A stretch of 64,000 nt of DNA from assembly GCA_003402315.1 (NCBI GenBank), contig QFXI01000009.1, positions 62,001-126,000 of the forward strand. Reading direction: 5' to 3'. Source of the stretch: Candidatus Nitrotoga sp. LAW (GTDB lineage: Bacteria > Pseudomonadota > Gammaproteobacteria > Burkholderiales > Gallionellaceae). Both the position numbers and the translations under genes were made by a program. Under the pieces are notes generated by a model. The model was not told the origin of the DNA and searched no databases. It was given only the letters and a program-made list of their open reading frames with translations. Shown here piece after piece: positions 47,780-57,579 of this stretch. Numbering within the stretch: position 1 is the first letter of the stretch; each line of letters opens with the position of its first letter.

Positions 47780-48649
47780 GTTTACGAATTTCAGGCCATA
47801 GATTCAATTTCAAAGTAAAACATTCAATAGCGGTTTAATTTAATGCATCATTTTTCAGTAGAAAACTTGTCTTTTCATCAACCATTAAGAAAAATCTAGA
47901 CATAACGTCGTCTGGCCACGACAACACTTTATATTTTTTATTAATTACTCGTAACACCAAGTCTACATTGCACTTTTGTTTGAATATGTTCGCAAAGCAC
48001 CTTTCACTATATTTCTCTACTGCACACTCAATCTGCACAGTACTGCTCCAACCATTAAAATTAAACGTCAGGACAAATTTTTCCGTTTATTTTCGCTATA
48101 TGTTAGGCCATAGCAGATGTACCTACCTCATTGGCAGCCCCAGCACAGAAATAAATACCTGCATGCCATACATAATACGTCCACCCATTTACATCTAAAC
48201 ATCGAAAACATATCTAATCCTGCCCCTACTTTAAATTTGGCTCGGTTGATTTTTTTGCACATTTATCAACGGATTGACCCCACTAACCCTTCTCGCAAAT
48301 CTGACTGAACAAATTACCGATCGCCGGTTTTTCTTCGTTCTCTTGTAAACATTAAACTTTAACGTAATGTTTGTAACTGTAATGGGTATTGTTATTTTTC
48401 TTAACCCAGCAAGAAACTACACCCTTCTAACGCGTTCAACATCTATCCGGTCTTCTGCTGCCTTACCCAACATTAACCACAAACTTCATAGCGTATTTGC
48501 TAGCACATTTTATTAATCGTATTTTGTTTATCGGTTGCTTAAGTCCAAGATTAAGGCAAACTTATAACGAAAGCGATTGAGTAGATCAGTCAAAACATCC
48601 AGTCCAAATATTTTATTATTGTTCTAATGTTGATGATCCTGACCATTTT
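47780..48649. other. AT-rich intergenic stretch with no gene seen
   Basis: About 870 bases upstream of dgkA. Strongly AT-rich, with only short open frames of low quality on either strand. I see no RNA motif or repeat. Together with the remnants to its right it looks like a decayed island. Confidence 0.5.
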
Positions 48650-48838
48650 TTATATTTCATTTAATTCAAAATGATTCGCACGTATTTTTGGATGGCCGAC
48701 CAGTAAAATAGCCAATCTATCACCCCAATAAATATCAGGCGACAGCACTTCCAACAGCACTTCAATCGTTACTGCCTGAGCGTAAAGCCAGCTTGGGTCG
48801 GTCAGTTCGACAGCATACTGCTTGGAGAAGAGATATAT
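48650..48838 (-). pseudogene. Coding-like remnant of unknown gene
   Basis: A 62-codon minus-strand frame without a start reads IYLFSKQYAVELTDPSWLYA, then QAVTIEVLLEVLSPDIYWGD, and ends LLVGHPKIRANHFELNEI. Immediately upstream, in another frame (about 48850-48940), there is LHNQILWREPQLARYWLALC. The two together look like one protein broken by a frameshift. I do not recognise the family. Confidence 0.35.
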
Positions 48839-49014
48839 TCAGGTAGTTATTCCCACACGCTACACAGGCACAATGCAAGCCAGTATCTGGCGAGCTGGGG
48901 TTCACGCCACAAAATCTGATTATGCAAATGTACGAAAAATTACTACCGGCAGCATCACCGCTAGTTCCAAAAATAACAGGATAGCGTTCTTTTATCCTTT
49001 ACTTTTTAATAAAA

Positions 49015-49051
49015 GTAAATGATAATCATTATCAATTAAATAATCATTTAC
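49015..49051. promoter_or_regulatory. Fur-box-like palindrome
   Basis: GTAAATGATAATCATTATC (49015-49033) matches the classical 19-bp Fur consensus at 17 of 19 positions. A second half-site ATCATTTAC (49043-49051) is the inverse complement of GTAAATGAT at the left, giving an extended palindrome of 37 bp. It ends 68 bases before the ATG of the downstream small gene, which would be iron-repressed if this is its promoter. Confidence 0.7.
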
Positions 49052-49119
49052 TAAATCGACTAAAAATAAATAGCTGGAAAAATTGATTTTACCTAACCAA
49101 ATAAACAAGGAAAATTGAC

Positions 49120-49440
49120 ATGGCAATCATTATTTATAGCGTAAATACCGAAGAATTTAAAAATCGATATGTAAATATGAATAATTTACATATCTACAAA
49201 GCATTAGCGGCTAGCCAGTTAGTGATTAATTGTGGCTCTCTAAGGGAAGCCCGAGAGAAATTAACAAAAATCATGGGTCCAAACTTTATCTTGCATCAAG
49301 GAGGCCATCATTTAGCTATCCGTTTAAGGCAAGAAGGAACGACAGAAGATATTCCGTTAGTTAAGCTGTATTCAACGAAAGATAAAGGCCCCCACCAATG
49401 GGATGCCTTGCAAGAACTATCTCATGTAACAGCTGTTTAG
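49120..49440 (+). CDS. Unrecognised 106-aa protein, probably iron-regulated
   Basis: A free-standing gene with a good AAGGAAAA ribosome site 7-8 bases before the ATG. The product starts MAIIIYSVNTEEFKNRYVNM and contains NCGSLREAREKLTKIMG and FILHQGGHHLAIRLRQ. It has no signal peptide, membrane helix or cysteine pair, one Cys, and six His, two of them adjacent in GGHHLA. I recognise no family. The Fur-box-like site 68 bases upstream suggests expression under iron limitation. Codon use and spacing fit a real gene amid otherwise degraded DNA. Confidence 0.65.
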   Translation: MAIIIYSVNTEEFKNRYVNMNNLHIYKALAASQLVINCGSLREAREKLTKIMGPNFILHQGGHHLAIRLRQEGTTEDIPLVKLYSTKDKGPHQWDALQELSHVTAV

Positions 49441-49469
49441 TGCGTCGTTTCGGCTTAATGCCGCGCGAT

Positions 49470-49587
49470 TTTAGGCAAACTGGCAATACATTCGTTTGCC
49501 AGCAAAACTATATAGTCAAACCGCCAATACTTTGCACCATTAGGCTGTACCAGTAGGTACTTTCGCTTGTATCGCAGTCAGTGGCAT
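49470..49587 (-). pseudogene. N-terminal scrap of a phage-type tyrosine integrase
   Basis: The minus strand from an ATG at 49587 reads MPLTAIQAKVPTGTA then stop, then AKYWRFDYI in one frame and FAGKRMYCQFA in the next. This reproduces, with deletions and frameshifts, the N-terminal arm-binding domain of P4-type integrases (MPLTD..vrnAKP..., KYWRFKYRFAGKRK...). Only about 40 codons remain. It indicates past integration of a genomic island or phage next to the unknown Fur-linked gene. Confidence 0.5.
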
Positions 49588-49693
49588 AGCTATTTCTTTT
49601 TGACGGTATCTAAGTAGTGAGCATCGTGGCATACCGTTAAACACACCGTTAAATATTGGAAAACTACAAGAAAACTGGGGAACACTCAGGCAA

Positions 49694-49728
49694 CAAAAAA
49701 CCCGCTATGCTTCTATTCATGCGGGTTG
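49694..49728 (-). terminator. Rho-independent terminator of the lptFG unit
   Basis: On the minus strand an AACCCGCATG/CATAGCGGGTT hairpin is followed by a T run (A run at 49695-49700 on the plus strand). It lies about 30 bases beyond the lptG stop. Confidence 0.8.
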
Positions 49729-49759
49729 TAAGGACTAATCAGGAACACCTAAAACAGCT

Positions 49760-50836
49760 TTAACGTCTTTCAGTAAACCACAACATCCCCGTCGCCAATA
49801 ACAAGAACAACAAAGGTATCGCCACAGCACTCAGCGCGGGCTGCCACTCATTAAGCGCACCCAAATTGGTAAATAGCTTACCCACAAAGTGAAAAGTCAG
49901 TCCCAATATAATACCCAAAAATATTTTTGCGCTAATTCCGCCATCGCGCCGTTGATGCGAAGCAAATGGCAAGGCCAGCAGCAGCATCACCAATATCGCG
50001 AATGGATACACCACCTTGTTCCACATAGCAATTTCGTAAGACACAGTCTTCTGATGGTTATCGCGCAGGTGCTGAATATATTGATAAAGATTTAGCACCG
50101 ACATCTGTCCCGGCCCCACCAGTATCGCCCTCAAAATACCCAAGTTAAGCGCCGAGCGCCACTCCATGCTTGCTTGATGGTTTACTGTCGTGCCTTGTTT
50201 ATTAAAGAGGGTTTGCGTCACGCCTTCTAGTTGCCAGCGATTTTTTTCCATATAAGCAGCGCGTTTTGCCGCAGTTATGGCGCGCAGATGGTAACTCTCA
50301 TCAAATTCATAAATACTAATATTCAATAGGGTGGTATCTGGCAGCACGTTTTTTACATTTACAAAACTGCGTTCATCTTTAGCCCATACACCCGAACGGA
50401 ATTCTCTCAGCGACACTTCAGCATTTTGGGCTTTAAGCCTAAGCTCCTGCGCCATACGTTCACTAAGGGGAGCAATCATATCGCCACACAAATACGTCAA
50501 TAAAAGGAGTGGCAGGCCTATCTTAAACAAAGCCAGTATCATTTGTCGCAATGAAACACCAGAAGAACGGTAAACAGTCAATTCCGAATTGGCAGCCATC
50601 TGCGTCAGCGCAAAAATTGCGCCAATAAGAACTGCCACTGGAAATAACTCATAGATACGGCCAGGCACTGTTAACAGAACAAACAGCACCGCATAGCCTA
50701 GATGATAATTGCCGCTACCCAGTGCGTTCAGTTCATGTATCAGGTCAAAAAAAGAAAACAACATCAGCAAGGCCGCAAACACCAGTGCGATGCTGGCGTA
50801 TATCTCGCGCGCCAAACAACGGGTCAGCAGCTTCAT
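49760..50836 (-). CDS. lptG: LPS export ABC transporter permease LptG
   Basis: Inner-membrane permease that, with LptF and LptB2, extracts LPS for transport to the outer membrane. About 358 residues from MKLLTRCLAREIYASIALVF; six membrane helices in two sets of three around a periplasmic beta-jellyroll domain (about residues 125-265, KNVLPDTTLLNISIYEFDES). ANSELTVYRSSGVS is the coupling helix to LptB. The frame is open to 50923, but the ATG at 50836 overlaps the lptF stop by four bases (ATGA). Confidence 0.95.
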   Translation of the reverse strand: MKLLTRCLAREIYASIALVFAALLMLFSFFDLIHELNALGSGNYHLGYAVLFVLLTVPGRIYELFPVAVLIGAIFALTQMAANSELTVYRSSGVSLRQMILALFKIGLPLLLLTYLCGDMIAPLSERMAQELRLKAQNAEVSLREFRSGVWAKDERSFVNVKNVLPDTTLLNISIYEFDESYHLRAITAAKRAAYMEKNRWQLEGVTQTLFNKQGTTVNHQASMEWRSALNLGILRAILVGPGQMSVLNLYQYIQHLRDNHQKTVSYEIAMWNKVVYPFAILVMLLLALPFASHQRRDGGISAKIFLGIILGLTFHFVGKLFTNLGALNEWQPALSAVAIPLLFLLLATGMLWFTERR

Positions 50837-51921
50837 CGCGCCAACCGCCGCCAAGAAAATACCGACATACGGCGATAGAACAGCAATACCATCACTACCC
50901 ACATCAACACATGAATACCCCAAAAACCAATGACTGGGCCAATTTTACCCTGTCCAACCAATGTATTAGTGACACTAATCAAGTTGTTATAAAGCATGTA
51001 AACCACTATCGCCATAATGAGGTTGAGCGAACGTCCGGCGCGGGGATTAACGAAGCTCAACGGAATTGCCAGCAATGACAAGCTTAGTGCACTGAGCGGA
51101 AAACTGAGCCGCCGCTCCAGTTCGGACATGTTCCAGCTGTTAAGGTTTTGCAGTAACTGTAACGTAGGTAATGAATCGACAGGGACAGGGCGTTGCCGCG
51201 CTTCTACTGCCTTAATGCGCACCGCATAACGCTCAAATTCAACGATCTTGAAATCAAGCTGCCCAGGCGCGCCTTCATAGCGCGTACCATTCAGCAATAC
51301 CAGGAAACGATCACCGTTTGGTGCAGTTTCCTGCATGCCCTGCTTAGCCACCATGGTACCAATCTTGCCATGTTGCAACGATTGCACAAAAATGTTACCA
51401 ACCCGGTTTTTGCCCACATCCACGTTTTCGATAAAAAACACACGGTCAGCTTGCTTGGATTCGCGAAATGTTCCAGGCGATGCGGCAGTTACATCATCAC
51501 GGCTATCCAGCCTGCGCTTTAATTCTTCCACTTGAGACATCGCCCAAGGTGACAACACCAGACTTAGCAGCGCAATCAAACACACCACTGGTAGTGCATA
51601 CCACATCACCGGGCGTATCCAGCGTGTCAAACCAATACCGGAACTGAACCACACCACCATCTCGTTGTCACGATAGCTGCGCGTCAGTGTCAATAACACC
51701 GACAAAAACAAACTTATGGAAAGTAGGGCTGGCAGGTAATTCAGCGCACTAAAGCCCAGCAATGCCAGCACGCCATCCACCGCCAAAGAACCATTAACAG
51801 ATTGACCTAACAAGCGGACTAACTGAGTAAAAACAACAATACCGAGTAGAATGGCGAATACTAATAGCCCCATGCTAGCGGACTCACGCACTAGCTCACG
51901 ATGAAAAATACTGCCTCGCAA
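50833..51921 (-). CDS. lptF: LPS export ABC transporter permease LptF
   Basis: Partner of LptG. Sequence IFHRELVRESASMGLLVFAI opens the first helix, followed by TQLVRLLGQSVNGSLAVDGV, the coupling segment YRDNEMVVWFSSGIGLTRWI and the beta-jellyroll (RVFFIENVDVGKNRVGNIFV). The family usually starts Met-Ile, but here the aligned Met position is AGT (Ser). The nearest plausible start is TTG at 51921, giving 362 residues; ATT at 51909, preceded by GAGG, is an alternative. The long N-terminal extension read from 52329 is antisense to pepA and is not real. Confidence 0.9.
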   Translation of the reverse strand: MRGSIFHRELVRESASMGLLVFAILLGIVVFTQLVRLLGQSVNGSLAVDGVLALLGFSALNYLPALLSISLFLSVLLTLTRSYRDNEMVVWFSSGIGLTRWIRPVMWYALPVVCLIALLSLVLSPWAMSQVEELKRRLDSRDDVTAASPGTFRESKQADRVFFIENVDVGKNRVGNIFVQSLQHGKIGTMVAKQGMQETAPNGDRFLVLLNGTRYEGAPGQLDFKIVEFERYAVRIKAVEARQRPVPVDSLPTLQLLQNLNSWNMSELERRLSFPLSALSLSLLAIPLSFVNPRAGRSLNLIMAIVVYMLYNNLISVTNTLVGQGKIGPVIGFWGIHVLMWVVMVLLFYRRMSVFSWRRLAR

Positions 51922-52012
51922 TAACTTAAATCGCGACGGCTTTGACTTTTGCTTTGGAATCTGCAGATAATCCGGCACTTTGTGTAAAACAAAAATCGTT
52001 AAGGAGATACAA

Positions 52013-53512
52013 GTGGAATTTAGCATAAAACTGGGCAGCCCGGAAAAACAGCGTAGCGGTTGCGTGGTGGTGGGTGTGTTTGAGGGTGGCAAGCTATCGG
52101 ATGCAGCGCAAATATTGGACAATGCCGCCAAAAACACGCTCAGCGGCATCATCACGCGCGGCGACATGGGTGGCAAGATCGCCACTACACTGTTGCTGCA
52201 TAACGTACCTAATATTCCAAGCGAACGGGTATTACTGGTCGGACTGGGCAAACGTGATGAGTTTGCCGCACGCCAATATCTGGACAGTATCCGTGCCACA
52301 ATGCGCGCACTATTTGCCACTGGCGCCAAGGATGCCGTGCTCTATCTGACTGAATTGCCATTGACAGGCCGTGATGGCGCTTGGTGCATCAGCCAGGCAG
52401 TACTTGCCGCATTCGATATGGCATATCGATTTGACCACCTAAAAAGTAAGGCCGACAAAAATAAAAAAGCCGCATGCAAAATTCGGTTTGGCTTGATGTC
52501 CGGCAAATCAACCGCTAAACAAGATGCGGCTCTCACGCAGGCCACAGCAATCGGACAAGGCATGAAGCTGACAAAGGACTTAGGCAATCTGCCGGGTAAT
52601 ATATGCACCCCGAGCTATCTGGCGCAACAAGCAGTGGCTTTAGCCAAGGCGCACAAATCACTCAAAGTTACCGTACTGGAAGAAAAAGACATGCAAAAGC
52701 TTGGCATGGGTTCGCTACTGTCTGTAACCCGAGGCACAGACGAACCCGCCAAGCTGATTACCCTGGAATATCGCGGGGCCGATAAGAAACAAAAACCCAT
52801 CGTATTGGTTGGCAAAGGCGTTACTTTTGACTCTGGCGGCATCTCGCTCAAGCCGGGTGCCGAAATGGATGAAATGAAATATGATATGTGCGGCGCAGCC
52901 AGCGTGCTCGGCACACTACAAGCCATTGCTGAAATTGGGCTCAAGCTAAATGTAATCGGCATTATTCCAACCTGTGAAAACATGCCTAGCGGTTCCGCCA
53001 CCAAACCGGGCGACATCGTCACCAGCATGTCCGGGCAGACCATCGAAATTTTAAATACAGACGCGGAAGGCCGTCTCATCCTGTGCGATGCACTAACCTA
53101 TGCAGCCAAATTTGAGCCAACCACAGTCATTGACATAGCCACCCTTACCGGTGCCTGCGTCATCGCATTAGGCCATGTTGCCAGCGGGCTTTATAGCAAT
53201 CAGGATACCTTGGCACAGGAACTGGTGGCAGCAGGCGAACAAACTTATGACCGTGCTTGGCACATGCCGTTGTGGGATGAGTATCAACCGCAACTGGATA
53301 GCAACTTCGCCGACATCCAAAACATCGGCGGACGCGCAGGCGGCAGTATCACCGCCGCCTGCTTCCTGTCGCGCTTTACCAAAAACTATCGCTGGGCACA
53401 TCTGGATATCGCCGGTACCGCATGGAAATCAGGCAAAGAAAAAGGTGCCACCGGACGTCCCGTTCCGCTACTGGCACAGTATTTGATCAATTGTGTCCAA
53501 GCTGATACTTAA
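52013..53512 (+). CDS. pepA: Leucyl aminopeptidase PepA (M17)
   Basis: Hexameric cytoplasmic aminopeptidase that also binds DNA in some bacteria. 499 residues: LVGKGVTFDSGGISLKPGAE carries metal ligands Lys and Asp, MKYDMCGAASVLGT follows, and the family signature NTDAEGRLILCDAL is present. The start is GTG at 52013, six bases after AAGGAG; the frame open from 51980 lacks such a site. Divergent from lptF with a 91-base shared promoter region, a common arrangement in this class. Confidence 0.96.
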   Translation: MEFSIKLGSPEKQRSGCVVVGVFEGGKLSDAAQILDNAAKNTLSGIITRGDMGGKIATTLLLHNVPNIPSERVLLVGLGKRDEFAARQYLDSIRATMRALFATGAKDAVLYLTELPLTGRDGAWCISQAVLAAFDMAYRFDHLKSKADKNKKAACKIRFGLMSGKSTAKQDAALTQATAIGQGMKLTKDLGNLPGNICTPSYLAQQAVALAKAHKSLKVTVLEEKDMQKLGMGSLLSVTRGTDEPAKLITLEYRGADKKQKPIVLVGKGVTFDSGGISLKPGAEMDEMKYDMCGAASVLGTLQAIAEIGLKLNVIGIIPTCENMPSGSATKPGDIVTSMSGQTIEILNTDAEGRLILCDALTYAAKFEPTTVIDIATLTGACVIALGHVASGLYSNQDTLAQELVAAGEQTYDRAWHMPLWDEYQPQLDSNFADIQNIGGRAGGSITAACFLSRFTKNYRWAHLDIAGTAWKSGKEKGATGRPVPLLAQYLINCVQADT

Positions 53513-53563
53513 TTAGGCTCATAGCGATTTGGGTCAACGTCAGGAATTCAAGTAGCGGCAAAT

Positions 53564-53595
53564 TGTAGTCTTTGCCCTGAAAAACAAGGACTACA
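53564..53595. other. Hairpin between pepA and holC
   Basis: TGTAGTCTTTG and CAAGGACTACA form an 11-bp stem (one G-T pair) with a ten-base loop, 51 bases after the pepA stop and 65 bases before holC. No T tract follows, so it is either a weak terminator or a processing or regulatory site for holC-valS. Confidence 0.4.
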
Positions 53596-53660
53596 TGACA
53601 CCCACCCAGTAGCCATAAATAATCTCACTGAATCATCGCTACCACTCTTAAATTCATTAA

Positions 53661-54092
53661 ATGACCAAGGTTGATTTTTATACCGGTGTGGATGACAAAT
53701 TGCGCACTGCCTGCCACCTTAGCCACAAGGCTATGCAAAACGGACTGCGTGTACTGCTGCATACCCCGGACAAAACCACTACTGAGGCGTTGGACAAACT
53801 ATTATGGCAGTATCCCGTCACGGCCTTTATGCCGCACTGCCGCAACGATGAAGCAACAGCCACCGAGATGCCAATTGTAGTCGACCATCGAGGTGAAAAT
53901 TTCCCACACAATGAAGTGTTGATCAGCCTCCACACCGTGTGTTTGCCATTCTTCAGCCGTTTCGAACGTGTACTTGAAATCGTCAGCCAAGATACAGAAG
54001 ATGCACGTTTGGGCCGTGAACGCTTCAGCTTTTATCGAGACCGCGGCTATGAAATGCGCCACTTCGACCTAAGTAAACAAGTCGAATATTGA
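53661..54092 (+). CDS. holC: DNA polymerase III chi subunit
   Basis: Chi links the clamp loader to SSB. 143 residues with TKVDFYTGVDDKLRTACHLS, LLWQYPVTAFMPHC, the core RFERVLEIVSQDTEDARLGR and the C-terminal FYRDRGYEMRHFDLS. Placement between pepA and valS is conserved in proteobacteria. Confidence 0.93.
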   Translation: MTKVDFYTGVDDKLRTACHLSHKAMQNGLRVLLHTPDKTTTEALDKLLWQYPVTAFMPHCRNDEATATEMPIVVDHRGENFPHNEVLISLHTVCLPFFSRFERVLEIVSQDTEDARLGRERFSFYRDRGYEMRHFDLSKQVEY

Positions 54093-54098
54093 ATATGA

Positions 54099-54114
54099 GG
54101 GCATCTCTAAAAAT
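54099..54114. repeat. Solo copy of the MITE terminus
   Basis: GGGCATCTCTAAAAAT matches the terminal sequence of the 141-bp repeats at 12.7 and 13.2 kb. No matching second end lies nearby apart from a GCCCTC at 54145-54150. It sits in the 89-base gap between holC and the valS frame. Confidence 0.4.
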
Positions 54115-54181
54115 CCAGACTTGAAAGCATCTGCCACACAGCAGCCCTCAAGAAATTTATAATGAATTTTTATAGACACCC

Positions 54182-57100
54182 ATGAGCTATCCGTCCGAAC
54201 AATTAAATAAATTAAGCAACCTTCCTGTACTGACAGAGGTAGTCGATACTGACTCCTTGGAAATTCCCACCTTGACAGAAGTCGTGGCTGAAGAACCTTC
54301 GGCACCCATAGCGGAAAACAAAGAATTCGCCACCTTATCCGATGCACAGTGCCAGCAACTCGCGGCACAGATCGCGCCGCAACTGGAATCGCTGCTACGC
54401 GCGAAACTTGCACCACAGTTCGATACGCTATGGCAAGAGGCTTGGCGCCAGGCCAAACTAAATCTGCCTGAATTAATTCAAGCGCACATTTCCACACCGC
54501 CAGTACCCTCTCCATCCGCTATAATCACGCCCTTTTTCACTGCACCCGACAGAATTAAATTAAATACTATCAACATGGAACTCACAAAAAGCTTTGAACC
54601 ACAAGCAATCGAAGCGCGCTGGTATCCGATATGGGAAAGCGCGGGTTATTTCCAGGCTAAATTAGAGAGCGACAAACCCGCTTACGCCATCATGCTACCG
54701 CCACCCAATGTGACCGGCACTTTGCACATGGGACACGCCTTCCAGGACACGCTTATGGACGCGCTCACCCGCTATCACCGCATGCGTGGAGACAACACCC
54801 TATGGCAGCCTGGTACTGACCACGCCGGGATTGCCACTCAGATCGTGGTAGAGCGCCAGCTGGACGCGCAAAAAATTAAACGCCACGACCTTGGCCGTGA
54901 AAAATTCATTGAGCGCGTATGGAAATGGAAGGAAGAGTCCGGCTCTACCATCACCCACCAAATGCGCCGCCTCGGAGCCTCATGTGATTGGTCACGGGAG
55001 CGTTTCACCATGGACGAAGGCCTGTCCGAAGCCGTTACCGAAGTATTCGTCAAACTATACGAGCAAGGTTTAATCTACCGCGGTAAACGATTGGTGAACT
55101 GGGATCCGGTGCTGGGCACCGCAGTATCCGATCTGGAAGTAGTCGCGCAGGAAGAAGACGGCTTTATGTGGCATATCGCTTATCCGCTGGAAGCCAGTGT
55201 CGGCGCTTTAATCGTCGCCACCACACGCCCTGAAACGCTGCTCGGCGACGTTGCTGTCGCGGTACATCCTGAAGATAGTCGCTACAAGCACCTGATCGGC
55301 AAGCGTCTGCAACTGCCACTGTGCAATCGCACTATTCCCATCATTGCCGATGAGTATGTCGATCCAGCTTTCGGCACTGGCTGTGTGAAAATCACACCCG
55401 CGCACGATTTCAACGACTACATTGTGGGGCAGCGTCACAGCCTTGCACCGATCAACATATTTACGCTGGACGCAAAAATAAACGAACATGCACCCGGCGT
55501 CTATCAGGGGCTGGATCGTTTCGACGCGCGCAAGCAAATTCTGTCCGACCTGTCCACACAAAACCTGCTTGTAGACACCAAGCCGCACAAACTGATGGTG
55601 CCACGCGGAGACCGCAGCCATGCGGTAATTGAACCGATGCTCACCGACCAGTGGTTCGTGAAAATGGAAGGTTTGGCGCAGCGCGGCCTGCAAGCGGTGG
55701 CAGACGGCGAGATTAAATTTGTACCGGAAAACTGGACCAACACATACAACCAGTGGCTAACCAACATTCAGGACTGGTGCATCTCGCGCCAATTGTGGTG
55801 GGGACATCGCATCCCGGCGTGGCATGACGAACAGGGTAATATATTTGTCGCTCGCAACGAAGAAGACGCACGCAAGCAGGCAGGCAATACAAAACTTCAC
55901 CAGGATGAGGACGTACTCGACACCTGGTTCTCCTCAGCATTGTGGCCGTTCTCAACACTGGGCTGGCCACACGACACCAAAGAACTCAAAACTTTCCTAC
56001 CGACCTCGGTACTGGTTACCGGTTTCGACATCATTTTCTTCTGGGTGGCACGTATGGCGATGATGTCGCTACACTTCACTGGCAAAGTACCATTCCGCGA
56101 AGTGTATGTACACGGCCTAATCCGTGACGCGGAAGGACAAAAAATGAGTAAGTCCAAGGGGAATGTGCTAGACCCGCTGGATCTCATTGACGGCATCTCG
56201 CTGGAAGATTTGGTGGCCAAGCGCACGCAGAATCTAATGAACCCCAGGCAGGCAGAAAGTATCGAAAAGCAGACACGCAAACATTTCCCAAATGGCATCC
56301 CAGCTTTCGGTACAGATGCCATGCGCTTCACTTTCGCCAGCTTGGCCTCGCATGGGCGCGACATCAAATTCGACCTGCAACGCTGTGAAGGGTATCGTAA
56401 TTTCTGTAACAAGCTATGGAATGCCACACGCTTTGTGCTGATGAATTGCGAGGGCCAGGATGTCGGGATGAACGAATCATTGCCGGTTAAATACAGTGCG
56501 GCAGACAAATGGTTGATTAGTCATTTGCAGCAGGCGGAAGCTGAAATGGCAGACCACTTTGACCACTATCGTTTCGACATGGCGGCGCGTACGCTGCATG
56601 AGTTAGTGTGGGACACCTACTGTGATTGGTATTTAGAATTAGCCAAGGTGCAACTCAGCCCTCACTCCGGCAACCCACTTCCAGCGGAAGACGTGGCTTT
56701 AAATACCGCGCGGCAACGGGCCACGCGACGTACCCTGGTACGTGTACTGGAAACTATACTGCGCCTGGCGCACCCTATCATCCCTTTTATCACGGAAGAG
56801 CTGTGGCAGAAAGTTGCGCCGCTGGCCGGGAAACAGGGCGACAGCATCATGCTGCAACCCTATCCACAAGCCAACTCCAAGCTAATTGACCCAATTTCCT
56901 TGCAACAAATCAGCCTGCTGCAGGAAATGGTCACTGCCTGCCGCAAGCTGCGCAGTGAAATGAACTTGTCGCCAGCGCAGAGAGTGCCACTGATTGCGAG
57001 TGGCGATGCAACTATCCTGCAAGGCTTCGCGCCTTATCTGCAAGCGCTGGGCAAGTTAAGCGGAGTTAGCCTACTCGATGAACTGCCTGATACCGATGCA

Positions 57101-57349
57101 CCAGTCGCAATCGTCGGTAACTTCAAATTAATGCTGGAAATCGAAATTGACGTGGACGCAGAGTGTGAGCGCTTGGACAAGGAGATAGCCCGTCTTGCGG
57201 GCGAAATCACCAAGGCACAAGGCAAGCTGGGCAATGCCAGTTTCATCTTGCGCGCCCCACCGCAAGTGGTGGAACAAGAACGCAGGCGTATGGACGACTT
57301 CACCGTGACGCTGATCCAGTTACAGGCGCAGCTCGACAAGCTTGGTTAA
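54182..57349 (+). CDS. valS: Valyl-tRNA synthetase with fused N-terminal DUF2486-like domain
   Basis: Class I synthetase charging tRNA-Val. From Met132 the protein is a normal Val[13 protein letters not shown] (HIGH motif at 182-185), editing domain, [20 protein letters not shown] (KMSKS near residue 654), anticodon-binding helices and a C-terminal coiled-coil arm. Residues 1-131 are an acidic extra region with two LTEVV repeats ([22 protein letters not shown]) and a helix [20 protein letters not shown]. This resembles the separate DUF2486-type protein encoded between holC and valS in many betaproteobacteria. The stop between the two is absent, and no Shine-Dalgarno precedes Met132 (54575), so the product may be a true fusion of 1055 residues or ValS may start internally at 54575. 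Confidence 0.93.
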   Translation: MSYPSEQLNKLSNLPVLTEVVDTDSLEIPTLTEVVAEEPSAPIAENKEFATLSDAQCQQLAAQIAPQLESLLRAKLAPQFDTLWQEAWRQAKLNLPELIQAHISTPPVPSPSAIITPFFTAPDRIKLNTINMELTKSFEPQAIEARWYPIWESAGYFQAKLESDKPAYAIMLPPPNVTGTLHMGHAFQDTLMDALTRYHRMRGDNTLWQPGTDHAGIATQIVVERQLDAQKIKRHDLGREKFIERVWKWKEESGSTITHQMRRLGASCDWSRERFTMDEGLSEAVTEVFVKLYEQGLIYRGKRLVNWDPVLGTAVSDLEVVAQEEDGFMWHIAYPLEASVGALIVATTRPETLLGDVAVAVHPEDSRYKHLIGKRLQLPLCNRTIPIIADEYVDPAFGTGCVKITPAHDFNDYIVGQRHSLAPINIFTLDAKINEHAPGVYQGLDRFDARKQILSDLSTQNLLVDTKPHKLMVPRGDRSHAVIEPMLTDQWFVKMEGLAQRGLQAVADGEIKFVPENWTNTYNQWLTNIQDWCISRQLWWGHRIPAWHDEQGNIFVARNEEDARKQAGNTKLHQDEDVLDTWFSSALWPFSTLGWPHDTKELKTFLPTSVLVTGFDIIFFWVARMAMMSLHFTGKVPFREVYVHGLIRDAEGQKMSKSKGNVLDPLDLIDGISLEDLVAKRTQNLMNPRQAESIEKQTRKHFPNGIPAFGTDAMRFTFASLASHGRDIKFDLQRCEGYRNFCNKLWNATRFVLMNCEGQDVGMNESLPVKYSAADKWLISHLQQAEAEMADHFDHYRFDMAARTLHELVWDTYCDWYLELAKVQLSPHSGNPLPAEDVALNTARQRATRRTLVRVLETILRLAHPIIPFITEELWQKVAPLAGKQGDSIMLQPYPQANSKLIDPISLQQISLLQEMVTACRKLRSEMNLSPAQRVPLIASGDATILQGFAPYLQALGKLSGVSLLDELPDTDAPVAIVGNFKLMLEIEIDVDAECERLDKEIARLAGEITKAQGKLGNASFILRAPPQVVEQERRRMDDFTVTLIQLQAQLDKLG

Positions 57350-57351
57350 AT

Positions 57352-57579
57352 CTATCGGCGGCGCAAGTAAAATACGAACTCGTCGCCCTGCTGCGAAGCA
57401 GACAACAAATCATTCCCGGTTTGTTTGCAAAAATCGATGAAATCATCCGGTGATTTTTTGTCTGTAGCAACCACTTTCAGTACCTGCCCGCCTTGCATCT
57501 GCGACAGCATTTTTTTGGTACGCAGAATGGGCAAGGGGCAACTCAACTGACGGGCATCCAACTCGACATCGAATTCCAT
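57352..57579 (-). CDS. TusA/SirA-like sulfurtransferase carrier
   Basis: A 75-residue TusA-family protein with the signature LDARQLSCPLPILRTKKML, where the Cys-Pro of CPLP is the persulfide site, and DKKSPDDFIDFCKQTGNDLL following. These act as sulfur carriers in tRNA thiolation, molybdenum cofactor or sulfur oxidation pathways; which applies here is unclear. The ATG at 57579 overlaps the stop of the 52-codon ORF (TAATG). Convergent with valS, leaving two bases between stops. Confidence 0.88.
   Translation of the reverse strand: MEFDVELDARQLSCPLPILRTKKMLSQMQGGQVLKVVATDKKSPDDFIDFCKQTGNDLLSASQQGDEFVFYLRRR

Noticed and set aside
51922-52329. N-terminal extension of lptF read through pepA
   Set aside because: This part is antisense to pepA, whose motifs and AAGGAG-GTG start are clear; LptF homologues start near 51921.
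53596-54181. T-box or attenuator ahead of valS
   Set aside because: No T-box sequence or leader peptide with valine codons was found; T-boxes are also not expected in this phylum.
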